Source of the DNA: Xanthomonas sp. SI | GTDB taxonomy: Bacteria; Pseudomonadota; Gammaproteobacteria; Xanthomonadales; Xanthomonadaceae | Reading direction: 5' to 3' | DNA: 64,000 nucleotides | Assembly: GCF_014236855.1 (NCBI RefSeq) | Contig: NZ_CP051261.1 | Coordinates: 620,001 to 684,000 of the forward strand | Shown: positions 29,540-38,765 of the stretch, in pieces | How positions within the stretch are numbered: the first letter of the stretch is position 1 | Layout of the letters: the number at the start of each line of letters is the position of its first letter | The notes under the pieces: generated by a model | Told to the model about the DNA's origin: nothing | The model's database searches: none | What the model saw: only the letters and a program-made list of their open reading frames with translations | Translations under genes and position numbers: made by a program

Positions 29540-29552
29540 TTAGTTGACTGCT
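29530..29552. promoter_or_regulatory. inverted repeat in the rpoH leader
   Basis: AGCAGTC and GACTGCT form a perfect 7-bp inverted repeat with a 9-base spacer. It overlaps the -10 of the putative sigma-E promoter and ends just before the weak ribosome-binding site. It may be a protein-binding site, or an mRNA hairpin if transcription starts further upstream. Confidence 0.5.
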
Positions 29553-29564
29553 AAGATGAGCCCC

Positions 29565-30443
<879 letters not shown>

Positions 30444-30478
30444 GTGTCGCCCAGTTGCGGATGATCGATCCGCCAAGC

Positions 30479-30505
30479 AAAAAGGCCCGGTTTCCGGGCC
30501 TTTTT
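30479..30505. terminator. bidirectional terminator after rpoH
   Basis: GGCCCGG-TTT-CCGGGCC flanked by AAAAA and TTTTT. It serves rpoH on the plus strand and the TRIC-type channel gene on the minus strand. Confidence 0.95.
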
Positions 30506-30553
30506 CGTTGCGCCAAGGCGCGTGGAAACCAGCATGCCGACCCGCGTTGCGGG

Positions 30554-31195
30554 TCACGGCTCCGGCGGCGGCCGCGCCACCGGCAGGTGCCAGCCGTAAC
30601 GGATCGCCATGAAGCGCAGGCCGAAGCATAGCGTGGCGCCGATCGCCAATCCCCAGGGCTGCGGCAGATGCATGACGTGCGCCGCGGCGACCACGCCGCC
30701 GCCGAGCAAGGCCGCCACCGCGTACAGCTCGGCCTGCAGCACCACCGGCGTGCGCGCCACCAGCAGGTCGCGGACGATGCCGCCGCCGATGCCGCTGAGC
30801 ATGCCGAGCAGGGTCGCGCTGAGCGGACCCAGGCCGAACGCCAGCGCCTTGCTGGTGCCGTACACCGCGAACAGCGCCAGGCCGAGCGCGTCGAAGAGTT
30901 GCACCGGGTTGCGCAGGCGCTCGACCGTGTTGTGGCTGTAGAAGGTCAGCAGCCCGGCCAGGCAGGCGACGCCGAGATAGCGCGCATCGCCGAGCGCGGC
31001 CGGCGGGGTGGCGCCGATCAGCACGTCGCGGACGATGCCGCCCGACACCGCGGCCGCGCACGACAGCACCAGCACGCCGAACAGGTCCAGGCGGTGGCGC
31101 ACGCCGACGGTGGCGCCGCTGATCGCGAACACGAAGGTGCCGAGCAGGTCGAGCAGGAACAGGAAGGTCGCCAAGGCGGCACTGCGCAGCGGCAA
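30554..31195 (-). CDS. TRIC-type (UPF0126/YicG) membrane channel
   Basis: A 213-residue protein with seven hydrophobic segments arranged as two repeats. Each carries the family's GG-x-x-RD motif: SGGIVRDVLIG (about 52-62) and IGGGIVRDLLVARTP (about 134-148). Prokaryotic TRIC proteins are homotrimeric cation channels; K+ is the usual ion. The open frame begins with a TTG at 31195. There is no clear Shine-Dalgarno sequence, and a start a few codons further in is possible. It is convergent with rpoH and downstream of the NADH dehydrogenase gene on the same strand, with 34 bases between them. Confidence 0.88.
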   Translation of the reverse strand: MPLRSAALATFLFLLDLLGTFVFAISGATVGVRHRLDLFGVLVLSCAAAVSGGIVRDVLIGATPPAALGDARYLGVACLAGLLTFYSHNTVERLRNPVQLFDALGLALFAVYGTSKALAFGLGPLSATLLGMLSGIGGGIVRDLLVARTPVVLQAELYAVAALLGGGVVAAAHVMHLPQPWGLAIGATLCFGLRFMAIRYGWHLPVARPPPEP

Positions 31196-31229
31196 AGGGC
31201 GGCTAGGATCGCAGTCCCGCCGCGGGGTG

Positions 31230-32537
31230 TCACGCGGCCGGCGGCGGCTTGGGCTCGGCCGGCTCGGGCGCGGTAGTGCGCGTGTCGTCGCCGAGGATGA
31301 TGCGCGCCGCGCGCTGGTAGCTCCAGTACGCCCAGGCCCAGTTGAGCAGCACCACCAGGCGGTTGCGGAAGCCGATCAGGAAGAACACGTGCGCCGCCAG
31401 CCAGAACCACCAGGCCAGCAGGCCGGACAGCTGCAGGCGGCCCAGATGCACGATCGCGGCCATGCGCCCGATGGTGGCCAGGTTGCCGTAGTCGGCATAG
31501 CGGAACGGCGCGTCGCCGGCTTCGCCGCGCAGCCGTTTCGCCAGAGTCTCGGCGACGTGCCGGCCCATCTGCTTGGCCGCCGGCGCCACCCCTGGCACCG
31601 GCTTGCCGTCGGCCTGCTGCAGCGCGGCCAGGTCGCCGGCGACGAAGACCTCCGGATGTCCGGGGATGCTCAGGTCCGGCTGCACCTGCACGCGGCCGCT
31701 GCGGTCCAGCGGCACGTCCAGGGTCCGCGCCAGCGGCGAGGCCGCCACGCCGGCGGCCCAGACCACGGTGCGCGCGGGCACGAAGGTGCTGCCCAGCCGA
31801 TAGCCGCTGGCGTCGATGTCGGCCACCGGCACGCCGGTCTGCACTTCCACGCCGAGTTTTTCCAGTTGCCGTTGCGCCTTGGCCGACAGCCGCTCCGGGA
31901 ACGAGGCCAGCACGCGCGGGCCGGCTTCGATCAGCCGCACCCTGGCCTCGGCGGGATCGATGCGGCGAAATTCGTGCTTGAGCGTATGCCGCGCGATCTC
32001 GGCCAGGGTGCCGGCCAGTTCCACCCCGGTCGGGCCGCCGCCGACGATGGCGAAGCTGAGCCAGGCCGCGCGCGCGGCGGGGTCGCTCTCGGCTTCGGCG
32101 CGCTCGAACGCCAGCAGCAGGTGGCGGCGCAGGTGCAGCGCGTCGTCCAGGGTCTTCAGGCCGGGCGCGTGCCTGGCCCATTCGTCGTGGCCGAAGTAGG
32201 CATGGGTGGCGCCGGTGGCGACCAGCAGGTAGTCGTAATCCAGCGTCTCGCCGCCGGCCAACTGCACCTGCCGCGCCTGCTTGTCCAGGCGCACCACTTC
32301 GCCCAGGCGCACGGCCACGTTGTCCTGCTTGCGCAGGATCTGCCGCAGCGGCGCGGCGATGTCCGGCGACGACAGGCCGGCGGTGGCGACCTGGTACAGC
32401 AGCGGCTGGAACAGGTGGTGGTTGCGGCGGTCGATCAGGGTGATGCGCAGCGGCGCCTTGGCCAGCGCGCGCGTGGCCCACAGCCCGGCGAAACCGCCGC
32501 CGACCACGATCAGGTGCGGTACGGGCGGGTTAGCCAT
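31230..32537 (-). CDS. ndh: type II NADH dehydrogenase (NDH-2)
   Basis: A 435-residue flavoprotein. The FAD-binding Rossmann motif is at the N terminus (LIVVGGGFAGLWATRAL), and the NADH-binding motif is at about 165-185 (FAIVGGGPTGVELAGTLAEI). The typical NDH-2 signature RNHHLFQPLLYQVATAGLS is at residues 37-55. The C terminus is amphipathic or membrane-bound (WWFWLAAHVFFLIGFRNRLVVLLNWAWAYWSYQRAARII), anchoring it to the inner membrane. It passes electrons from NADH to quinone without pumping protons. The start at 32537 removes an Arg/Pro-rich upstream shadow. It is divergent from the VanW gene. Confidence 0.92.
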   Translation of the reverse strand: MANPPVPHLIVVGGGFAGLWATRALAKAPLRITLIDRRNHHLFQPLLYQVATAGLSSPDIAAPLRQILRKQDNVAVRLGEVVRLDKQARQVQLAGGETLDYDYLLVATGATHAYFGHDEWARHAPGLKTLDDALHLRRHLLLAFERAEAESDPAARAAWLSFAIVGGGPTGVELAGTLAEIARHTLKHEFRRIDPAEARVRLIEAGPRVLASFPERLSAKAQRQLEKLGVEVQTGVPVADIDASGYRLGSTFVPARTVVWAAGVAASPLARTLDVPLDRSGRVQVQPDLSIPGHPEVFVAGDLAALQQADGKPVPGVAPAAKQMGRHVAETLAKRLRGEAGDAPFRYADYGNLATIGRMAAIVHLGRLQLSGLLAWWFWLAAHVFFLIGFRNRLVVLLNWAWAYWSYQRAARIILGDDTRTTAPEPAEPKPPPAA

Positions 32538-32693
32538 GCAGGACTCCAGAGGGATGCGAAGACGAGGCGCGAGCGGCTGTCGGGACGCTGGCGACGGCCG
32601 CGGACGCTGCATCCGCGCGGTGCGGCGCAGCGCCGTGATGCACATAGCGGCCGAGGCGCCGTGCAGGAACTGGGGGCTGGAACGGCATGGCCC

Positions 32694-32699
32694 TATAGT
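32694..32699 (+). promoter_or_regulatory. -10-like TATAGT before the VanW gene
   Basis: TATAGT would start transcription near 32706, giving a leader of about 38 bases with GGAGGG at 32729-32734, nine bases before the ATG at 32744. No good -35 was found. Confidence 0.4.
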
Positions 32700-32743
32700 A
32701 GCGCGATGGCGGGCGCAGGCAGGGATGCGGAGGGCGCGTGGGA

Positions 32744-34459
32744 ATGCGAGCGACAACAACGGATCGGCCTCTTGTTTCGCCCGCCGCGGCAACGCCGTCG
32801 CGGCTGGGCGGCCTGCTGTTCGCGCTGAAGACCCGCGTGCTGCAACTGCGCCGCGCGCTGCGCGATCTGCGCGGCGGACCGCGCCGGCATCGCCGCGATG
32901 CGGGACTGCCGATCGCCGCCGCGGCGGTGTCCGAATCGGTCACCGCGCTATGGCCCGAGTCGGAAGAGACCTCGCCGCTGCTGGTCGCCGGCAAGATCCA
33001 CAACCTGCGCGTGGCCGCGCGTGCGCTGCACGGGATCGAAGTGCCGGCCGGGGCGGTTTTCAGTTTCTGGCGGCAGCTGGGCCGGGCCACGCGCCGGCGC
33101 GGTTTCGCTGCCGGGCGCGAATTGCGCGAAGGCTGTCTGGTGCCCTCGATCGGCGGCGGCCTGTGCCAGCTGTCCAATGCGATCTACGACGCGGCGTTGC
33201 GCCAGGGCCTGCAAATCGTCGAGCGGCATCGGCATACGCAGGTGATCGCCGGTTCGCTGGCCGAGCGCGATCGCGACGCGGTGGTGTTCTGGAACTACGT
33301 GGATCTGCGCCTGCGCGCGGATTCGGCATGGCGCCTGGAAGTGTGGCTGGATGGCGATGACCTGCACGTGCGCATCCTCGGCGGTGCGCCGGTCGTCGCC
33401 GCGCTGCCGTTGCTGCCGCTGCGGCGCACGCCGGCCGCGACCGCGGCGAACGACTGCACGCGCTGCGGCCGCGAGGAATGCCATCGGCATGTGCCGGCGA
33501 GCGCGCAGGGCATCCGCCGCACCTGGCTGGTGGACGAGGACTGGCCGGAATTCGCCGACGACCGTCGGCGTCGCATGCAGCCGGGCGATCGGCTGCTGGC
33601 GCTGCGCCGGAGCAGCGTCGCCGCGGTGCGGGCGGCATTGCTGCAACGCTGGTGGCTGCGCTGCGGGCTGCCGTTGCCGCAGGTGCGGCAGCGCGCGCAG
33701 CGCATCCGCCTGCGCGCGCTGCAACGGCGACTCGGCGCGCAGGATGTCGAACTGGTGGTGCCGCAGAGCCTGTTGCCGGGCCTGTGGCTGTCCGGCGAAC
33801 TGCAGGGCCGGCGCTGGGACGTGTGCATGACCGCGCTGCCGATGCAGGTGCTGCAGGCGCGCCTGGACGTGGCCGCGCAGCGCCATCCCGACAGCGCCAC
33901 GCTGCGCGATTTCCGCGCCGATCCGCTGCTGGTCGAGGCCGAGCGCGCGGCGCTGGCGCAGGCGCGGCACTGGATCACTCCGCATCGCGAGCTATTGGCC
34001 TTGGCCGGCAGCCGCGGCATCACCCTGCAGTGGCAGCGGCCGTTGCTGCCTGATGCTGCACAACCCAGCAGCAATGGCGCTGCCGCGCAGGTGCTGCTGG
34101 CGGCGTCGGCGCTGGCGCGCAAGGGCGCGTTCGAATTGCGCGAGGCGTTGCGCGGTCTGCCGGTGCAGTTGCTGTTGCCGCCGGGCGCGCAGGAGACGCC
34201 GCAGTTCTGGAGCGGTTTCGATGTGCGCCGGGTCGCGTCGATGGCCGACGGCGTACAGGCGGCCGCGGTGGTGGTGCTGCCGGCCTGGATCGAGCAACAG
34301 CCGCGTGGCGTGCTGCTGGCCTTGGCGCTGGGCAGGCCGGTGATCGCTACCGCGGCCTGTGGTCTGGGCGCAGACGATGGCGCGTGGCGTTGCGTGGAAG
34401 CTGGCGACAGCGCCGCGCTGCGCGCGCAACTGGTCGACGCGCTGGGCTTGCCGGGCTGA
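32744..34459 (+). CDS. VanW family protein with glycosyltransferase-like C-terminal half
   Basis: A 571-residue protein. Residues about 75-215 form a VanW domain (IHNLRVAARALHGIEVPAGAVFSFWRQLG...GLCQLSNAIYDAALRQGLQIVERHRHT), named for vancomycin-resistance clusters and of unknown activity. A short Cys cluster follows (CTRCGREECHRH, about 228-239) and might bind metal. The last 300 residues are not VanW. They end in PAWIEQQPRGVLLALALGRPVIATAACGL, which resembles the nucleotide-sugar-binding end of GT-B glycosyltransferases. There is no signal peptide and no TM helix. I use ATG 32744, not the GTG at 32738, because GGAGGG is correctly spaced only for the ATG. Function unknown. Confidence 0.8.
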   Translation: MRATTTDRPLVSPAAATPSRLGGLLFALKTRVLQLRRALRDLRGGPRRHRRDAGLPIAAAAVSESVTALWPESEETSPLLVAGKIHNLRVAARALHGIEVPAGAVFSFWRQLGRATRRRGFAAGRELREGCLVPSIGGGLCQLSNAIYDAALRQGLQIVERHRHTQVIAGSLAERDRDAVVFWNYVDLRLRADSAWRLEVWLDGDDLHVRILGGAPVVAALPLLPLRRTPAATAANDCTRCGREECHRHVPASAQGIRRTWLVDEDWPEFADDRRRRMQPGDRLLALRRSSVAAVRAALLQRWWLRCGLPLPQVRQRAQRIRLRALQRRLGAQDVELVVPQSLLPGLWLSGELQGRRWDVCMTALPMQVLQARLDVAAQRHPDSATLRDFRADPLLVEAERAALAQARHWITPHRELLALAGSRGITLQWQRPLLPDAAQPSSNGAAAQVLLAASALARKGAFELREALRGLPVQLLLPPGAQETPQFWSGFDVRRVASMADGVQAAAVVVLPAWIEQQPRGVLLALALGRPVIATAACGLGADDGAWRCVEAGDSAALRAQLVDALGLPG

Positions 34460-34488
34460 GAAAGCGCGTCGCGAACGACGCGCTCGGC

Positions 34489-36678
34489 TCAGTACAGATC
34501 CTGCGGATCCACATCCAGCGACCAGCGCACCCGCCGCGCCTGCGGCAGCGCGTAGATCGCCGGCACCGCCGCGTCCAGCACCGCATGCAGCGCGCGCCGG
34601 GTCGGCGCCGACAGCAGCAACTGGGTGCGCTGGAAACCGGCGCGGCGCGGCATCGGTGCAGGCATCGGTCCGAAGCGTTGCACGTCGGCCTGCGCCGGCA
34701 GCAGCGCGCGCACCGCGCTGAGGAAGGCGTTGGCGTGTTCGACCTGCTTGGCCTCGGCGCGCAGCAGCGCCAGGTACGCGAACGGCGGGAAGCCGGCCGC
34801 TTCGCGCTGCGCCAGCTCGGCCTCGGCGAAGGCGTGGTAGCCGCCGTGCACCAGGGTCTCCAGCAGCGCATGGCCGGGATGGTGGGTCTGCAGCCACACC
34901 TCGCCCGGGCGCGCGGCGCGGCCGGCGCGCCCGGCGACCTGGATCAGCTGCTGCGCCAGTTTTTCGCTGGCGCGGAAGTCGGCCGAGAACAGGCCTTCGT
35001 CGATGCCCACCACAACCACCCGGGTCAGCTGCGGCAGGTCGTGGCCCTTGGCCAGGATCTGCGTGCCGACCAGGATGCCGGGCTGCGTGCCGAGCGTGGC
35101 CAGTTGGGTCTCCAGCGCGTCGCGGCGCTGGGTGGTGCCGCGATCGATGCGCAGCACGGGGACGTCGGGGAAGGCCTGCAGCAGGCGTTCTTCCAGGCGT
35201 TCGGTGCCGATGCCCTGCGGCTGCAGCGCCAGGCTGCCGCAATCCGGGCAGGCCAGCGGCGCCGGCTGGCGCGCGCCGCAGTGGTGGCATTGCAGGCGCC
35301 GGCCGCCGGCATGCACGGTCATCGGCGTGGCGTGCAGCGGGGTGCTGCAGCGCTGGCACGGCGCAGTCCAGCCGCAGTCGTGGCACAGCAGCACCGGCGC
35401 GTAGCCGCGGCGGTTCTTGAACACCAGCACCTGGCCGCCGTCGGCCAGCGCGCTGCCGATGCCGGCCAGCACCTCCGGCGACAGGCCGTCCTGCAGCGGC
35501 CGCTTGCGCACGTCGAGCACGCGCACCGTCGGCGGCCGCGCTTCGCCGGCGCGGCGGGTCAGGCGCAGGTGCGCGTAGCGGCCGCTGGCGGCGTTGTGCA
35601 GGCTTTCCAGCGACGGCGTGGCGCTGCCCAGCAGCACCGGCACGTCCAGCGCCTTGCCACGCACCAGGGCGAAATCGCGGGCGTGGTAGCGGATGCCGTC
35701 CTGCTGCTTGTAGCTGCCGTCGTGTTCCTCGTCGATCACGATCAGCCCGGCCTGCGGCAGCGGCACGAACACCGCCGAGCGGGTGCCGACCACCACCCGC
35801 GCCTCGCCGCGCCAGGCCGCGGCCCAGACCCGCGCGCGCTCGTTGTCGGTGAGTCCGGAATGCAGCGCGTGCACCGGCACGCCCAGGCGCGCGCGGAACC
35901 GCGCCAGGGTCTGCGGGGTCAGGCCGATCTCCGGCACCAGCACCAGCGCCTGGCGGCCGCGCGCCAGGCAGGCGGCGATGGCCTGCAGGTAGACCTCGGT
36001 CTTGCCGCTGCCGGTGACCCCGTCGAGCAGGAACGGGGCGAAACCCGGGGCGGCGACGACGGCGTCGATCGCGGCCTGCTGTTCGTCGTTCGGGGTGGGA
36101 CCGGGCTGCGGTTGTGGTGCCGCGGTGCTGGCGGGGACCGCGATGCGTTCGGCGAAGTCGCGCTTGGCCAGGCTGCGCGCGGCGCTGCGCCAGTCGTCCA
36201 TGGCCTGGTCCAGGCGGTCCTCGTCCAGCGGCCCGGCCCGCAGCAATTCGGCGAAGCGGTGCGGACGGGTGCCGGGGCGGGCGCGGTGGCTGGCGCCGGC
36301 CTCGGTCAGGCGCCAGGCCCAGGCGTGGGTGTCGGGCAGCGCCTCGCCGCGGCGCAGGGTCACCGGCAGCGCGGTCGCCAGCACCTCGCCCAGCGGCGCA
36401 TGGCTGTAGCGGGCCAGCCAGTGCAGCGAGTCGGCCAGTTCGCCGTGCAGCAGCGGCACCGGGTCCAGCCAGTCCAGCGCCGCGCGCAGGCCCTCGCTGT
36501 CCTCGACCTGGCCGAGCGCGGCGACCACCCCGCTCAGCTCGCGATTGCCGAACGGCACCCGCAGCCGGCGCCCGATGTCGCCGGCGCCGGCGGGCTCGCC
36601 AGGCGGCGGCAGGTAGTCGAACAGCTGCGGCAGCGGCAGCGGCAGGGCGACGCGAAGGGTGGCGGCAGGGGAGGGCAT
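34489..36678 (-). CDS. priA: primosomal helicase PriA
   Basis: A 729-residue replication-restart helicase, full length. Walker A is LDGVTGSGKTEVYLQ and Walker B VIDEEHDGSYKQQ (DEEH type). The two-zinc Cys cluster is LLCHDCGWTAPCQRCSTPL...CHHCGARQPAPLACPDCGS, between the helicase lobes. Helicase motifs VGTQILAKGHDLPQLTRVVVVGIDEGL and QLIQVAGRAGRA follow. It reloads DnaB at stalled forks. I start it at 36678 (MPSPAATLRVALPLPLPQLFDYL), the usual N terminus; the extra upstream codons are shadow. It is convergent with the VanW gene, with 29 bases between stops, and divergent from the next gene across an AT-rich region. Confidence 0.96.
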   Translation of the reverse strand: MPSPAATLRVALPLPLPQLFDYLPPPGEPAGAGDIGRRLRVPFGNRELSGVVAALGQVEDSEGLRAALDWLDPVPLLHGELADSLHWLARYSHAPLGEVLATALPVTLRRGEALPDTHAWAWRLTEAGASHRARPGTRPHRFAELLRAGPLDEDRLDQAMDDWRSAARSLAKRDFAERIAVPASTAAPQPQPGPTPNDEQQAAIDAVVAAPGFAPFLLDGVTGSGKTEVYLQAIAACLARGRQALVLVPEIGLTPQTLARFRARLGVPVHALHSGLTDNERARVWAAAWRGEARVVVGTRSAVFVPLPQAGLIVIDEEHDGSYKQQDGIRYHARDFALVRGKALDVPVLLGSATPSLESLHNAASGRYAHLRLTRRAGEARPPTVRVLDVRKRPLQDGLSPEVLAGIGSALADGGQVLVFKNRRGYAPVLLCHDCGWTAPCQRCSTPLHATPMTVHAGGRRLQCHHCGARQPAPLACPDCGSLALQPQGIGTERLEERLLQAFPDVPVLRIDRGTTQRRDALETQLATLGTQPGILVGTQILAKGHDLPQLTRVVVVGIDEGLFSADFRASEKLAQQLIQVAGRAGRAARPGEVWLQTHHPGHALLETLVHGGYHAFAEAELAQREAAGFPPFAYLALLRAEAKQVEHANAFLSAVRALLPAQADVQRFGPMPAPMPRRAGFQRTQLLLSAPTRRALHAVLDAAVPAIYALPQARRVRWSLDVDPQDLY

Positions 36679-36816
36679 CGGTCCTAGTTTAGCGGCCGCG
36701 GGACGGCGGCCAGCGCCCCCTCGGCGGTGGTCGGCGAGGGGCGCCAGTTGCATGCGATAGCTGCTCGCAAAGTGATAAACAAGTCGTAAATAGCTGCCCC
36801 GCTTGGAGAATCGATT

Positions 36817-36839
36817 TTATCCACACCCGCTGTGGATAA
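36817..36839. promoter_or_regulatory. inverted pair of perfect DnaA boxes
   Basis: TTATCCACA (36817-36825), a 5-base spacer (CCCGC), then TGTGGATAA (36831-36839). Each half is a perfect match to the high-affinity DnaA box, and together they form a 9-bp perfect inverted repeat. This strongly suggests binding by DnaA, but no dnaA, dnaN or gyrB gene is near, so it is probably not oriC. Confidence 0.75.
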
Positions 36840-36987
36840 AGCTGTGCATGAAAGGGATGCTCCACGCCGTGAAGACGGATTCACAAGCCTCTGCCACAAG
36901 TTGGACAAAAAAGCGCCACTCGGATAAATCCAATAAATAACAACAACTTGGCCGTGAAACATGGCTGCAACATGATTTTGCGGGGGC

Positions 36988-37016
36988 TTGACAGGAGGCG
37001 CCACCCGCACCTTTAG
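36988..37016 (+). promoter_or_regulatory. putative sigma-70 promoter of the sigma-like membrane protein
   Basis: TTGACA (36988-36993) is followed after 17-18 bases by a weak -10 (CTTTAG/TTTAGG). The -35 is perfect and the -10 poor. It points toward the gene at 37143. Confidence 0.4.
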
Positions 37017-37142
37017 GGTGCTGTGCACAACCCGCCGCCGCGATCCGCCCGGCTGGTGCCTGAAGCAGCCGATCGGCGCGCCATTGTCAAGCGCGCGTCG
37101 TGGCGGCGGCCTCGTTATCATCGCGCCGATGATGGAGTTCCG

Positions 37143-38582
37143 ATGACCGCCGCGCCCCCTTCCGACGGCGCGGTCGCACCGCCCGCCCTGGCCGCCTTCC
37201 TGCGCGGCATCGAACGCCGTGCCGCGGTGCTGGCCGAGTTGCAGAGCGGCAGCGTCGAGCGCGGCGCGCCGGCGCTGGCCGCGGCGATGCGCGCGTTCCG
37301 CAGCCATGCCGCGACCCTGCCGATGGCCGACTGGCCGCTGCGCTTCTGGAAGCTGCTCGCCGCGGTGCCGTCGCTGCGCCAGGTCGCCACCGCGGCCGGC
37401 AGCGGCTGGCCCGCGCCGCTGGCGCACCTGGGCGAGTTGGGCGCGGCCGATCGCCTGGCGCTGCTGCTGCGGATCGTGGCCGGGCTGGACGAGCCGACCG
37501 CGGCGCAGGTCCTGAACCAATCCACCGAGGACTACCAGCAGGCGCTGGCGCGGGCCTGCCCACGCGATGCCGGCGGGCGGCCGGACGCCGCCGGCTGGCG
37601 CGCGCTGGCCGACGCCGCCCAGCAGCATCTGCGCGAACTGCCGCCGCAGCGGTTGCAGGCGCTGGCGCAACTGCGCGATGCGGCCATCGCTGGCGCGGTG
37701 CCCACGCCCGCGGCGACGCCGGCGGCGCCTGCGGCGGTCCGTCCGCGCCGTCGCGGCGGCGGGCGCGGGCTGACCCGGCCACGGCTGGCGGCCGCAGTGA
37801 TCGTGCTGGTGGTCCTGGCCCTGCTGGGGACGCTGTGGTGGGGACGGACGCCGCCGCGGCCTGCGGCGCCAGACGCCGGCTCGAGCCTGGCGCTGGGCGA
37901 TACCGGGCCGGTGCAGGTGGAGGAACTGCCGGCCGAGTCGGATGCGCCCGCCGCGCCGCCGTTACCGGCCGCTGCGCCGGCGCCGCTGCCGGAACCGGCG
38001 GTCTACGACCTGGACTTCTTCGCGTGGTATGCCGCCGGCGCGCCGCCGGCACGGATCGAGCGCAGCGCACCGAGCGCGGAGGACCTCGCCGCCTCCGCCG
38101 CCGCCCAGTCCGCCACCGGCAGCGCCGCTCCGGCCGCGCCAGCCGCGACCGCCGACCCGCCGCCGGCGCTGACCCCGGCGCAGTTGCGCGAGCGCCAGGC
38201 CGCCTGGGAGGCGCTGGACGCCACGGTGCAGGCGCGCCTGCGCCAGGTGGCCAGCGCCTTCGCCGGCCTGCCGGTGGAGCAGCAGTACACGCTGCGCGCG
38301 CAATTCGCCGCACTGGATGCGTTGGAGCGCCATGGCTGGTTGCTGGGTCCGGAACTGGGCAGCGAGTACTGGGCGTTGCAGCCGCTGTTCGGCTATGTGC
38401 CCGACGCGCAGCGTGCGGCGCTGCTGGGCCTGCTGCGCACGTTGCCGGCCGAGCAGCGCGAGCACCTGGCGCTGTTGTCGCAGCGCACCCCGCCGCAGGA
38501 GCGCGCGACGCTGCGCCGCGAGTTGCTGGCGCAGGGCGCGGACACGCGCGCGACCTGGCTGCGCCAACGCGCCGCGCGCTGA
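37143..38582 (+). CDS. membrane protein with sigma-region-4-like N-terminal segment
   Basis: A 479-residue protein of unknown function. Residues 100-137 (AADRLALLLRIVAGLDEPTAAQVLNQSTEDYQQALARAC) resemble the helix-turn-helix of sigma-factor region 4. An Ala/Pro/Arg-rich linker leads to one TM helix at about 214-234 (AAAVIVLVVLALLGTLWWG). After it comes a long Ala/Pro-rich stretch, then a C-terminal helical domain (about 370-475) resembling DUF3106: VQARLRQVASAFAGLPVEQQYTLRAQF and LPAEQREHLALLSQRTPPQERATLRREL. The N terminus should be cytoplasmic and the C-terminal domain periplasmic. The start at 37143 skips an upstream frame without protein character; in-frame alternatives cannot be excluded. 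Confidence 0.72.
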   Translation: MTAAPPSDGAVAPPALAAFLRGIERRAAVLAELQSGSVERGAPALAAAMRAFRSHAATLPMADWPLRFWKLLAAVPSLRQVATAAGSGWPAPLAHLGELGAADRLALLLRIVAGLDEPTAAQVLNQSTEDYQQALARACPRDAGGRPDAAGWRALADAAQQHLRELPPQRLQALAQLRDAAIAGAVPTPAATPAAPAAVRPRRRGGGRGLTRPRLAAAVIVLVVLALLGTLWWGRTPPRPAAPDAGSSLALGDTGPVQVEELPAESDAPAAPPLPAAAPAPLPEPAVYDLDFFAWYAAGAPPARIERSAPSAEDLAASAAAQSATGSAAPAAPAATADPPPALTPAQLRERQAAWEALDATVQARLRQVASAFAGLPVEQQYTLRAQFAALDALERHGWLLGPELGSEYWALQPLFGYVPDAQRAALLGLLRTLPAEQREHLALLSQRTPPQERATLRRELLAQGADTRATWLRQRAAR

Positions 38583-38597
38583 GTGCAGCATCTGCCG

Positions 38598-38658
38598 CTC
38601 TTCGCTCTTCGCTCTTCGCTCTCCGAGTCCCGAGTCCCGAGTCCCGAGTCCCGAGTCC
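38598..38658 (+). repeat. two adjacent heptanucleotide microsatellites
   Basis: CTCTTCG is repeated three times, with a partial fourth copy (38598-38625). CGAGTCC follows five times (38624-38658). They lie 108 bases upstream of the MATE exporter start. Copy number of such heptamers can change by slippage. Confidence 0.9.
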
Positions 38659-38765
38659 CGAAGCCTGCGCCGAACACCCGCGCAGGTTAAACTGCCGCCC
38701 CTCCGCCACCCGGCGCCGGCGCTTTCCTGCGCGGCCGCAGTCGGCGGGATCGCCAGAGTCTTGCA

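Larger units (their letters stand above)
36679..37142. other. AT-rich intergenic region with DnaA-box palindrome
   Basis: A 464-bp gene-free region. About 36768-36975 is conspicuously richer in A+T than anything else in the window, with stretches such as GATAAATCCAATAAATAAC. It holds the DnaA-box palindrome at 36817-36839 and, further right, a TTGACA box at 36988-36993. Frames crossing it show no protein-like composition. Confidence 0.8.

Noticed and set aside
36679-37142. The AT-rich DnaA-box region as the chromosomal origin
   Set aside because: No dnaA, dnaN, recF, gyrB or rpmH gene nearby and only one pair of boxes; a DnaA-regulated promoter or titration site is more likely.
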